A stretch of 7,642 bases of DNA from JBBRUG01 sp038247995 (lineage in GTDB: Bacteria > Chloroflexota > Chloroflexia > Chloroflexales > Chloroflexaceae). The notes beneath the pieces were generated by a model that made no database searches, was not told the DNA's origin, and saw only the letters and a list, made by a program, of their open reading frames with translations. The number at the start of each line of letters is the position of its first letter. Positions within the stretch are counted from its first letter, which is position 1. The stretch lies in the NCBI GenBank assembly GCA_038247995.1, contig JBBRUG010000297.1:1-7642 (forward strand), read 5' to 3'. A program made the translations under genes and the position numbers. Positions 1 through 6,867 of this stretch are shown in pieces.

Positions 1-189
1 CTGGGTTGCTGGTTGGTGCGGCGCAGTGGCCGCTGAAGCGGCTGGGTTGCTGGTTGGTGCGGCGCAGTGGCCGCTGAAGCGGCTGGGTTGCTGGTTGGTG
101 CGGCGCAGGTGGCCGCTGAAGCGGCTGGGTTGCTGGTTGGTGCGGCGCAGGTGGCCGCTGAAGCGGCTGAGTTGCTGGTTGGTGCGGCG
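1..189. repeat. 41/42-bp tandem direct repeat array with internal palindromes
   Basis: Four full units (1-41, 42-82, 83-124, 125-166) and one partial unit (167-189) begin with CTGGGTTGCTGGTTGGTGCG; the last copy has CTGAG instead of CTGGG. The first two units are 41 bp and the next two are 42 bp, because one extra G lies after GGCGCAG. Every full unit leads into a perfect inverted repeat, GCCGCT-GA-AGCGGC, at 29-42, 70-83, 112-125 and 154-167. The array is already in phase at base 1, so it almost certainly continues to the left. The change in unit length shifts any reading frame, which argues against a repeat peptide, although one frame does stay open from base 2 to a TAG at 230-232. There are no variable spacers, so it is not a CRISPR array. 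Function is unknown. Confidence 0.9.
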
Positions 190-244
190 ATCGTACATTG
201 CGGTTCTCCATAGGCCCTTCATGCAGAGATAGGCAGGGTATACG

Positions 245-1036
245 ATGCAAGGACGCACAATCGTGATCACCGGGGCCGGTTCGGGGATTGGCCGGGCGAC
301 GGCGCTGTTGGCGGCGGCGCAGGGGTACAAGGTAGCGGCGCTGGACATTCACGCCGAGCGGGCGGCGCAGACGGCGGTAGAGGCGCAGGAACAGGGTGCG
401 CCGGCGGCGCTCGGCATCGCCTGCGATGTAGGCATTGAGGCGCAGGTTGAGCAGGCGTTTGCGCAGTGCCGGGCCGAAATTGGCGTGCCATATGGGGTAT
501 TTGCAAACGCAGGAATTGAGATCAACCAGCCGACGCACGAAATGTCTGCCGCCGTGTGGGAGAAGGTACTGACGACGAACCTGAGTGGGGTCTTCTTCAC
601 ATGCAAGCATGCGTTGCGGCTGATGCTGGCGGTGCAGCAGCGCGGGGCGATCGTGTGTACCTCGTCGCCGTCGGCGTTTGTTGGTTGGGCGGGCGGCAGC
701 AACGCGGCGTATGGCGCCTCGAAGGGCGGAATTACCGCGCTGATCCGCTCGCTCGCGCTCGAATACGCCCGTCACGGTATTCGGGTGAACGCCGTTGTGC
801 CAGGCGCAACCGATACGCCGTTGCTCTACACGCACGTGCCGCTGGAGGATCAACCAGCGCTACGCAAAGCGATCGACGAGCGAGCGCAGGTTGAGATCCC
901 GCTGGGACGGTTGGCCCAACCCGCCGAAATTGCCCAGGCCGTGCTCTGGCTGCTCTCCGATGCGGCGGCATACGTTACCGGCAGCCACCTGGCGTGCGAC
1001 GGCGGCCTGATGGCGAAGAGCGCGAATACGGATTGA
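245..1036 (+). CDS. Short-chain dehydrogenase/reductase (SDR) family oxidoreductase
   Basis: This is a 263-aa classical SDR, the usual length for the family, with a single Rossmann-fold domain. The cofactor motif TGAGSGIG is at residues 9-16, and an acidic D34 at the end of beta-2 points to NAD(H) over NADP(H). D61-V62 contacts the adenine ring, NAG is at 88-90, and the structural/catalytic N112 lies in TTNLSG. The catalytic set is S143 with Y156-x3-K160, followed by the PG motif at 186-187. All core residues are present, so it should be an active cytoplasmic NAD-dependent alcohol/ketone oxidoreductase. The substrate cannot be read from sequence; many relatives are annotated loosely as FabG-like or sugar/steroid dehydrogenases. 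A weak purine-rich stretch (AGGCAGGG, 231-238) lies 6 bp before the ATG. The gene converges on the CHAT gene and has no obvious partner here. Confidence 0.93.
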   Translation: MQGRTIVITGAGSGIGRATALLAAAQGYKVAALDIHAERAAQTAVEAQEQGAPAALGIACDVGIEAQVEQAFAQCRAEIGVPYGVFANAGIEINQPTHEMSAAVWEKVLTTNLSGVFFTCKHALRLMLAVQQRGAIVCTSSPSAFVGWAGGSNAAYGASKGGITALIRSLALEYARHGIRVNAVVPGATDTPLLYTHVPLEDQPALRKAIDERAQVEIPLGRLAQPAEIAQAVLWLLSDAAAYVTGSHLACDGGLMAKSANTD

Positions 1037-1040
1037 GATT

Positions 1041-1080
1041 CAGTTCGCAGTCTGGCAGTTCGCAGTCTGGCAGTTCGCAG
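1041..1080. repeat. 15-bp tandem repeat in convergent intergenic spacer
   Basis: The unit CAGTTCGCAGTCTGG occurs at 1041-1055 and 1056-1070, followed by a 10-bp partial copy at 1071-1080. It starts 5 bp after the SDR stop codon. The internal CAG-TTCG/TCTG pattern suggests growth by slippage of an even shorter motif. Parts of it are complementary to the 8-bp repeats at 1101-1140, so the two blocks could fold together in the read-through RNA. Confidence 0.9.
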
Positions 1081-1103
1081 TTCGTGGTTGAAGTGCCGAA
1101 CTG
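1078..1103. repeat. Inverted repeat between convergent genes (possible bidirectional structure)
   Basis: CAGTTCG at 1078-1084 is perfectly complementary to CGAACTG at 1097-1103, with a 12-base loop. An imperfect longer alternative pairs CAGTCTGGCAGTTCG (1063-1077) with CGAACTGTCCGACTG (1097-1111). The position between two converging stop codons fits a shared terminator or transcript-end structure. There is no T-run on either side, so a classical intrinsic terminator is not supported. Confidence 0.5.
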
Positions 1104-1140
1104 TCCGACTGTCCGACTGTCCGACTGAAGGACTGTCCGA
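1101..1140. repeat. 8-bp tandem repeat CTGTCCGA at the end of the CHAT gene
   Basis: CTGTCCGA is repeated at 1101, 1109 and 1117, a variant CTGAAGGA lies at 1125, and another exact copy lies at 1133. The array ends 3 bp from the CHAT stop codon, which is read on the minus strand at 1146-1144. It lies wholly in the non-coding spacer. Together with the 15-bp repeats it fills almost the entire gap between the convergent genes. Confidence 0.9.
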
Positions 1141-1143
1141 CTG

Positions 1144-3783
1144 TTACGGCTTCCCAATCAGTACAAACGAGGCCCAAAAATGCGGCGCGCCGAATGGCGC
1201 GGCTTCATCTGCAAGTTGGTTCAGCAGCTTGTCCAGCGTAATGCTATCGACAGTTGGTGCGAGCATAGCGCGCACCTCTGTTCGCGCGATGGTGCGCAGC
1301 CGCAACTGCGTTGCGTGAAGCGCTTGCGCGGCGTTGCGCGAAACTGCAAGATTTTGATGAAACATAACCATAAGTAGATAAGCGGCCAGATCATCGACCT
1401 CGTGCAAGGTGCAAACAATGTCTGCCGCCCCGGCATACAGGAACGCCCGCGGCAGGCCGAGCAGTTCATCACCGGAGGCTATCTGGCTTAGACCGCTTGT
1501 GCATGCGTTCAAAGTTACCAGGGCCGCGTTGAGGTGGAGCTGCTGCATAACCTCGCGTGCATCGAGTCGGCAATCGGGGCCAATCAGCAGCGCCGAAGCT
1601 AAGGGGTCGGCGGCGTCGAAAGTAGCATGACCGGCAATATGCAGGTGATGCGCGTGCATGGCCTGTTGAAGCAGTTCTGCTCGAACATCCGGCCCCGGCG
1701 GAAGAACCTGGCCGTGCGTTATTGATGCGATCCGGCGCGCCTCAATTTCAGCCAGATCGAGTTGGGTTGCGCCGGTTCCATTGTAGCCCAGGCTGACACT
1801 GGCATAGGCGCCGGCGGGCCGACGCTCCAAACATTCCCGAAAGATCGTGGCGCTCGGAGCATAGGTCAGGCGCGGGCCATCTTCGGCAAGCAGATAACGA
1901 CCATCGGAGCGTTGTAATGCGGCGAATGGTACATAGTGCAGCGGGCCGTGGGGAATGATGTGGAGGTGGCGGGTGGTTTCCAGTAGGGGCGCTACCGGTT
2001 CGAGTAGGGTCATGTACAGCCACTGCAATTTGGCCTCAGTAAGCAGGTGCCAGCCTGGAACCGGGTCTTCTTCAGTTGGCAGCAACAAGTTTGGATCGAA
2101 GCGGATCGGAAAGACGTTGCATGTTGTGGTGGTAATGGCAAAGAGCACGATCAGCGGATCTGGGGTGAGGTAGCGGCGCAACCGGATGTTTTCCGGCGCA
2201 ATGGCAGGCAGAAAGCTGCTGCCTGGGGCAACAACGCCAATGGTGTAATACTCCAGCACAAGCGCATCTGGTGCAAGACACGCCTGCAATTCGCTCAAGC
2301 TGATCGGCTCGCGGGTCTGTTCGAGGATCACAGCGCCGTCGGCGTTCATGCGTCGCGCCAGTAGATCGAGAAAGGCGCGCGCCCGCGCCCGCTCCAAATA
2401 GGCAAAGGCAACATCGGTGGCGCCCTGGGCTAACTGTGCGAGTACCATCGTCTCGTAGATCTGTTGCGTGGTACCGAGCAGGCGGATCTTCATAGCTTCG
2501 GTTTCAGTCGAACTGCGCATCGTCTCCAGCAGGTCGATTGCGTCCGCCAATGTGGTCAGCGCAGGGGCTTCGGCGCCGCGTTCACGCTGGAGCAGGCTGA
2601 AACGATACATTAACAACACCTTGCGCAGGGTGTCGCTCAACAGATCGGCCAGTTCAATCGCACGTCGGTAGGCGTCGGCCGCAGCATCCCAGCGCTGCTG
2701 CATCTGGTAGAGCAAGCCGAGTTCGGTGAGCGTATCGATCGCCGTGACCCGGTTGCCCGTCTCGGCTGACGCAGCGCTGACCAGGACACGCAGATACGCA
2801 GCTTCGCTGGCTTGTTCGTCGCCGCGCAGTTGGTGCAGAAAGCCGCGCGCCCACTCGATAATTGCCAGGCGCGCGATCATGCCTGCCGGGGCGTAGATTG
2901 CCGCCGCCTGGTTAAGATGCTGCTGTCCGAGCGCCCATTGGCCCAGGTAGATCGCATTATTACCGATGCTGTAGAGGGCGAATGCGGTGCCATAGTGATC
3001 GTTACTTTGCGCAAAGTGCCAGAGCGCCTGTTGAGCGCAGTCGAGGGCGGAATGGAATTGATTCAATTGGTTGTAGATCCAACTCTGGTTGATCAACGCG
3101 CCGCCCTGGAGATCGTGGCGACCAACACGACCGGCCAGGTTATGGGCCAAGCTGAAAGCGGCCTGTGCTGCCTCAAGTTGGGCCTGATTCATCGCGCTGA
3201 GCCCACGCGTCAGGTGCGCTTCGGCGTGCAACGCAGGCGGCAGTTCTGGGTTGGCGAGCACGTTCGCCAGCAGGATCTGACACAGGCGATATTCCTGGGT
3301 GCGCAGCGCTTTGTAGGCGTCGATCAGATCCAGCGCAGCGCCGACCTCGGACGCAAGCTCCGGCGCACAGGCCCGCAGGCGCGCACTCAGTGCGGCAACC
3401 TCGGGCCAGCGCATGTAGTCCAGGTTCAGCGTGTGCAGTTCGCGCAGATGATGCATGCAGGCCGTGACAAGCAGTTCGCGTTCAGCGGCGGGAAGCGGCT
3501 GTTCTAGGCGGGTCAGAAAGTGTTGGCACGCAAGCGTGTGGAGGCGCAATTCGGCGGTGGGTTGCGTTTGGCGCAGGTGGGCCAAGAGCGGCGCAACAGC
3601 GTGAGCTTGGAGGCGGAACATGCCGTTGGTGTCGGGAACAGGCTCGATCTGCGGATCACTGAGCAGGATCTGCACCTCCGCCGGGGCCAGATTCAATGTC
3701 ACACCGAGGGCTGTGGCATCGAACAGAGAAAAGGTGGCGCATGCCGCAAGCGACGGTTGTGCGCCTGGGGGAACCTGCTCCAT
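1144..3783 (-). CDS. TPR-CHAT protein (caspase-like protease) with N-terminal winged-helix-like region
   Basis: This is an 879-aa protein with no signal peptide or membrane segment, so probably cytoplasmic. Residues about 15-95 resemble the winged helix that follows the NTPase in STAND/MalT-type proteins (LFDATALGV, then LRLHTLACQHFL), but no P-loop NTPase is present. Residues about 180-425 are helical TPR-type pairs, for example 225-260, 264-298 and 345-380. Residues about 497-879 are a CHAT domain with IIPHGPLHYVPFAAL at 609-623, the catalytic His H719 in LHIAGHA, the catalytic Cys C761 in LNACTSG, and the terminal motif FWASFVLIG. The His/Cys dyad is intact, so it should be a clan CD cysteine protease; the residue after H719 is Ala where Gly is usual. 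A strong AAGGAG site lies 8 bp before the ATG. CHAT proteases act in programmed death, gasdermin activation and type III-E CRISPR (Csx29). The target here is unknown; the divergent sigma/anti-sigma operon is the natural place to look. Confidence 0.9.
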   Translation of the reverse strand: MEQVPPGAQPSLAACATFSLFDATALGVTLNLAPAEVQILLSDPQIEPVPDTNGMFRLQAHAVAPLLAHLRQTQPTAELRLHTLACQHFLTRLEQPLPAAERELLVTACMHHLRELHTLNLDYMRWPEVAALSARLRACAPELASEVGAALDLIDAYKALRTQEYRLCQILLANVLANPELPPALHAEAHLTRGLSAMNQAQLEAAQAAFSLAHNLAGRVGRHDLQGGALINQSWIYNQLNQFHSALDCAQQALWHFAQSNDHYGTAFALYSIGNNAIYLGQWALGQQHLNQAAAIYAPAGMIARLAIIEWARGFLHQLRGDEQASEAAYLRVLVSAASAETGNRVTAIDTLTELGLLYQMQQRWDAAADAYRRAIELADLLSDTLRKVLLMYRFSLLQRERGAEAPALTTLADAIDLLETMRSSTETEAMKIRLLGTTQQIYETMVLAQLAQGATDVAFAYLERARARAFLDLLARRMNADGAVILEQTREPISLSELQACLAPDALVLEYYTIGVVAPGSSFLPAIAPENIRLRRYLTPDPLIVLFAITTTTCNVFPIRFDPNLLLPTEEDPVPGWHLLTEAKLQWLYMTLLEPVAPLLETTRHLHIIPHGPLHYVPFAALQRSDGRYLLAEDGPRLTYAPSATIFRECLERRPAGAYASVSLGYNGTGATQLDLAEIEARRIASITHGQVLPPGPDVRAELLQQAMHAHHLHIAGHATFDAADPLASALLIGPDCRLDAREVMQQLHLNAALVTLNACTSGLSQIASGDELLGLPRAFLYAGAADIVCTLHEVDDLAAYLLMVMFHQNLAVSRNAAQALHATQLRLRTIARTEVRAMLAPTVDSITLDKLLNQLADEAAPFGAPHFWASFVLIGKP

Positions 3784-3791
3784 TGCTGGCG

Positions 3792-3797
3792 CTCCTT
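3792..3797 (-). promoter_or_regulatory. Ribosome binding site of the TPR-CHAT gene
   Basis: Read on the minus strand this is AAGGAG, separated by 8 bases from the ATG at 3783-3781. It fixes the start of the CHAT protein. It also lies inside the upstream extension of the opposite reading frame, which argues against that extension being translated. Confidence 0.8.
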
Positions 3798-3824
3798 AAT
3801 GACAGACAATTGGGGTATTCAGCC

Positions 3825-3853
3825 ATCATAAACGATCGATCAGGCTTTGGAAA
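3825..3853 (-). promoter_or_regulatory. Candidate sigma-70-type promoter for the TPR-CHAT gene
   Basis: On the minus strand TTTCCA (3853-3848, 4 of 6 matches to TTGACA) is followed after 17 bp by TATGAT (3830-3825, 5 of 6 matches to TATAAT). Transcription would start roughly 35 bp before the ATG. A GATCGATC palindrome (3834-3841) lies in the spacer and could be an operator or just chance. The call rests on consensus matching only. Confidence 0.4.
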
Positions 3854-3873
3854 GACCGGAAGACAATTAAGTG

Positions 3874-3880
3874 AAGGGGG
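3874..3880 (+). promoter_or_regulatory. Ribosome binding site deciding the start of the metalloprotease gene
   Basis: AAGGGGG lies 4 bases before the ATG at 3885. The same frame is open further upstream, with a possible start at 3696. That start would overlap the first 88 bases of the opposing CHAT gene and its ribosome site and would add 63 residues with no recognisable character. The start at 3885 is therefore preferred. Confidence 0.7.
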
Positions 3881-3884
3881 AAGT

Positions 3885-6032
3885 ATGGCTTCGCATAGCG
3901 ATCTAACGCTACCATTCCGTTTTCATCCAGCGCTCCACGCGGCTGCGGCTCAGTCGGTACAGACGATTAGCTTGATCTACCAGGAACCCATGTTGCGGAA
4001 CCCGACGCAGCGGAACTTGTTGAGCGGACATGTACCGGCTGCGCAAACCTGGTCGGGCGGCTCTGATCCCTGCGAAGACCAATGTGTGCGGTACAACGTT
4101 CGCAATGCCGATGGATCGCCCGTAACGCTGAGCGCGCACAACGGTGAACCGCTCTTTCAGGAGGATCTCTACCTGTTCAATGTGATCGTGGCATTGGAAT
4201 GGGAACCCGACTTGAAGACCTACCAACAGCTACGGACTGCGTTCGCCCGCGCCTCAGACTTTTTGTACGACGCGACGAACGGCTCGATGGCGTTTGGTCA
4301 GGTGGTGATTGGTGGCCGTGAATTGATGGAGGGCGCCGATATCCAGATCATGGCCTCGAGTCGCATTCATCCGCGTGCGTGGATCGATGCGCTGAACGTG
4401 GCGGAGAAGTTCAAGCCGATTCGGGTCGGCCGCGGCCTCTGGCAGAAGGAGAGTGAGAAATTGCTCAACTGGGATACGCCGGAGGGCTATCGTACGCTGA
4501 TTCACGAGTGGGGCCACTATGCTTTCGGCCTGGTTGATCGGCACCTGGATCGGCTGACTTTAGGCGCTGAGGGTGCTGCTTTCTGGACGGCTGATGCGGC
4601 AGGTGAAATCCAGATCGCGGCGCCGCAGGTGGCCCTGGCCGTTGAGACCTTGATGGCGACGGTCCAGATCAGTGAGTTCATTGAAGCAGCTGAGATCGTG
4701 GCGGGAATTCAGAATCGCTACCCAAACGTGACCGGTTCCGTGTTGGAAGGCCCGGACGAATTGGCGTTGCCGCTGCCGGAGATCATTGTGCTCGACCCGC
4801 GTTTGAGCGCCAATGCCGAGCAAAGCGCTGAGACGTTGGGCGCAACTGCACCCGAGCCGCTGAACCTGGAAGATCTGTTTGAGGACATCAAAGCCCTTGC
4901 GGGGAACCCGGGCGAATATGTCGCCCACTGGCTCTACCTGCTCAAGCTAGCGATGGATGGCGACCTGCCCGAGCGCATTGTTGCGCAAGGGAAAGTGAGC
5001 CTCCGTGAGCCTGCCAAAGCATTCCAACTCTTCGATGCCGCGCCGGGCGATACGGTACTGGTGATCAGTCAGCTTGGCGCGACGGTGCGCGTACACCAGG
5101 CGGCGCTGCCGTTTCAGAAAGACAGTTTGGCCGACGTCACCCCGCCGTGTTTCGCCGGCACTACCGTCGAACCGTTGCTTGTCGATGTTATTCCGGCTGC
5201 GTTCGAACCGGCAGCAACCGCGGCGCTCTATCCAATGCAAGCCGAGGTGAGCCTTCATGTCACTACCGAGTTTTCGCCGCATAGCGTCGGATTATTTCCC
5301 GCTGGAGGCCCGGCAGGCGTGCCAATCCAATGGGATCAAGCCCAACGCCGCACCCTCAATGCCGTTACTGTACCGCACCTGGATGGGCATGTCTTGCTCC
5401 AATGGGGCAACCCTAGGAACCCTGAAACCCTGCAGCGATTTGTGTGCAGCTACTCGCAGGGTGGCGGGCCGAACACCAGCGGCGGTGGGCGGGTGCCGAT
5501 TACGGGCGGTTCCGCCGACGGCAACGCAATGATCTTCTTCGCCGACAATGCATCGCCGGATGCCGCAGCTACAGACAACCCCGGCGACCAGGGCGTGCGC
5601 GTGGCCACAGACAACGATGGTGACCAGGGCGTGCGCGTGGTGACAACAACTCTCGTTGTCGGCCAGCAGAATCTTTTCAACGCCATCGAGGCGCGCAGCT
5701 ACATCTTTGGTGTGGCGAGCAATGCGCCGCTGGCCACCTATCGGCCTGCACTGGTGCTCTACTATGATCGGGAAGCGCTGAAGCCGGGCGGCGACCTGCT
5801 AATTCACCGCTGGGATGGCGCAAACTGGCAACCTTTACGCACATTGAACCGGCTGGATCCGCCCTACCTGGCGATCCCACTGACAACAAACACCAATGCG
5901 CCAGGCACCGAAGCATTTGCGCCGACGCTTGCGCCAGTACAGATCAACGGAGCGCCGCTGGATCGGGTCGAGCACTATCGGATCTTCTGGAATCCGCACA
6001 GTGATCGGGGCTCGTCAGTAACAGCAAGCTGA
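3885..6032 (+). CDS. Putative zinc metalloprotease with CLCA-like HExxHxxxGxxD motif
   Basis: The protein is 715 aa from the preferred ATG. Residues about 93-180 form an alpha/beta region of the kind that precedes metalloprotease sites (LFNVIVALEWEPD, then FLYDATNGSMAFGQVVI, then GADIQIMA). The active-site motif HEWGHYAFGLVD is at 207-218: zinc ligands H207 and H211, general base E208, and D218 as a likely third ligand. The spacing HExxHxxxGxxD is that described for CLCA proteins and their prokaryotic relatives; CLCA has D-E at the end, here it is D-R. Residues about 380-715 look beta-rich, with a Gly/Asn/Asp-rich linker (525-585) holding a tandem duplication. C63 and C67 form a CxxxC pair. 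No signal peptide or transmembrane helix is visible, which is odd for this family, and no von Willebrand A domain was recognised. It leads the probable operon with the sigma gene, 40 bp ahead. The family link rests on the motif only. Confidence 0.75.
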   Translation: MASHSDLTLPFRFHPALHAAAAQSVQTISLIYQEPMLRNPTQRNLLSGHVPAAQTWSGGSDPCEDQCVRYNVRNADGSPVTLSAHNGEPLFQEDLYLFNVIVALEWEPDLKTYQQLRTAFARASDFLYDATNGSMAFGQVVIGGRELMEGADIQIMASSRIHPRAWIDALNVAEKFKPIRVGRGLWQKESEKLLNWDTPEGYRTLIHEWGHYAFGLVDRHLDRLTLGAEGAAFWTADAAGEIQIAAPQVALAVETLMATVQISEFIEAAEIVAGIQNRYPNVTGSVLEGPDELALPLPEIIVLDPRLSANAEQSAETLGATAPEPLNLEDLFEDIKALAGNPGEYVAHWLYLLKLAMDGDLPERIVAQGKVSLREPAKAFQLFDAAPGDTVLVISQLGATVRVHQAALPFQKDSLADVTPPCFAGTTVEPLLVDVIPAAFEPAATAALYPMQAEVSLHVTTEFSPHSVGLFPAGGPAGVPIQWDQAQRRTLNAVTVPHLDGHVLLQWGNPRNPETLQRFVCSYSQGGGPNTSGGGRVPITGGSADGNAMIFFADNASPDAAATDNPGDQGVRVATDNDGDQGVRVVTTTLVVGQQNLFNAIEARSYIFGVASNAPLATYRPALVLYYDREALKPGGDLLIHRWDGANWQPLRTLNRLDPPYLAIPLTTNTNAPGTEAFAPTLAPVQINGAPLDRVEHYRIFWNPHSDRGSSVTAS
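5568..5639 (+). repeat. 36-bp tandem duplication inside the metalloprotease gene (12-aa Asp-rich repeat)
   Basis: Two adjacent 36-bp copies (5568-5603 and 5604-5639) match at 31 of 36 positions; the last 18 bases of each are identical. They encode ATDNPGDQGVRV (residues 562-573) and ATDNDGDQGVRV (574-585). The second copy has the spacing DxDxDxG (D576, D578, D580, G582), resembling calcium-binding loops, while the first lacks the middle Asp. It may be a calcium-binding or flexible linker; this is inference. Confidence 0.85.
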
Positions 6033-6072
6033 GCCTCCCTGCACTGCATGGAAGAGGAGCCATTCACCCGCT

Positions 6073-6855
6073 ATGACTGAACGCGAACCAGATCCATCCA
6101 ATCTTACGGAACAATCGCGAACTACAGTGCGCCAGGTTCTGGAACGTTACGGTTGGCAACTCATCGATGAGGCGGAGTATGTGCAGCGCGTGCATACGTG
6201 CCTTCTCATGGGTGAAGTGGCCGAGCCGTGGCCCGCTGCCATCCACGTTTACTGCCAACAGCTGTATCGCACCTGCTGCGGCGACGAGGGCGCCGAGCGC
6301 CAGAACCTGGCCTTTACCGAATTGCAGCGCTATCTTTATGCCCTCTCTTTTCGCGAGATCCGGGATCTGGCAAACGACATCCGGCATGAGGCGGTGAATG
6401 AAGCGCTCTTACGGATCTGGGAGCGCCTGGCGGTGTATTACCGGCCGGGCGCGTTTCTGGCCGTGGCGGCCCTCGAACTGCGCAACGTTTTGCGGCCGTT
6501 TTGGTCGCGCCCAATTGCGTTGTTGCGGCTCGAAGCGGCCGTGGATGTGCCGAGCGTCAATGGCGCCGATGATCCAGTGACGTATGCGTTGCGTCAGGAT
6601 CTGCGGCAGCAGGTAACAGCGTGTTTTGAACTCGTATGCCGGAGCCATCCGCGGGCGCGCCAACAACTGGAAGCCGTCTGGTTGAAGTATATCGCCGGCT
6701 GTGATGATCAGACGATCGGCGCCTACCTGGGCAAGAAAGTTGCGAGCGTGCACGTCCTACGTTCGCGCGGACTTGATCTTTTGCGTACCGAGCCGACCTG
6801 GCGCCTGATCGCTGCGGATCTCGATCTTGGCGAAGCGACGTCTTCAGCGCAGTAA
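6073..6855 (+). CDS. ECF-like RNA polymerase sigma factor
   Basis: This is a 260-aa protein with a sigma-70 layout. Residues about 78-145 resemble region 2: acidic DIRHEAVNEALLRIWERL at 102-119 matches the region 2.1/2.2 core-binding helix, followed by PGAFLAVAALELRNVLR at 125-141 where ECF factors carry the promoter -10 recognition helix. Residues about 175-238 resemble region 4, with a helix-turn-helix in DDQTIGAYLGKKVASVHVLRSRG (211-233) and a closing LDLLR. There is no region 3 or 1, which fits the ECF group, but the roughly 75-residue N-terminal extension, with several Cys residues, is longer than usual. A purine-rich GAAGAGGAG (6051-6059) lies 13 bases before the ATG, rather far. The gene sits between the metalloprotease and a zinc-finger anti-sigma gene, the usual sigma/anti-sigma order. 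Its promoters are unknown, and autoregulation from 3784-3884 is a guess. Confidence 0.85.
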   Translation: MTEREPDPSNLTEQSRTTVRQVLERYGWQLIDEAEYVQRVHTCLLMGEVAEPWPAAIHVYCQQLYRTCCGDEGAERQNLAFTELQRYLYALSFREIRDLANDIRHEAVNEALLRIWERLAVYYRPGAFLAVAALELRNVLRPFWSRPIALLRLEAAVDVPSVNGADDPVTYALRQDLRQQVTACFELVCRSHPRARQQLEAVWLKYIAGCDDQTIGAYLGKKVASVHVLRSRGLDLLRTEPTWRLIAADLDLGEATSSAQ

Positions 6856-6867
6856 GTGGAAGTGATC

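Noticed and set aside
1..189. Possible CRISPR array
   Set aside because: The units abut with no variable spacers and vary only by one inserted base and one substitution.
2..232. Open frame across the left repeat array, ending at TAG 230-232
   Set aside because: It is low-complexity repeat translation that changes register when units go from 41 to 42 bp and lacks a ribosome site. It could be the tail of a gene entering from the left, but nothing supports that.
2812..3507. 231-aa open frame on the + strand opposite the TPR region
   Set aside because: It is a shadow of the CHAT gene; the minus strand protein has clear TPR and CHAT character across this span and the + frame has no recognisable motif.
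3696..3884. 63-residue N-terminal extension of the metalloprotease frame
   Set aside because: It overlaps the start of the CHAT gene and its ribosome site on the other strand, and a better ribosome site precedes ATG 3885.
5642..5660. Short inverted repeat GACAAC/GTTGTC in the metalloprotease gene
   Set aside because: Six-base arms with a 7-base loop are expected by chance in a gene of this size, and no context gives it a role.
6856..6867. GTG at 6856 as the anti-sigma start
   Set aside because: No ribosome site precedes it, while GGAAG is well placed for ATG 6868; the earlier start cannot be fully excluded.
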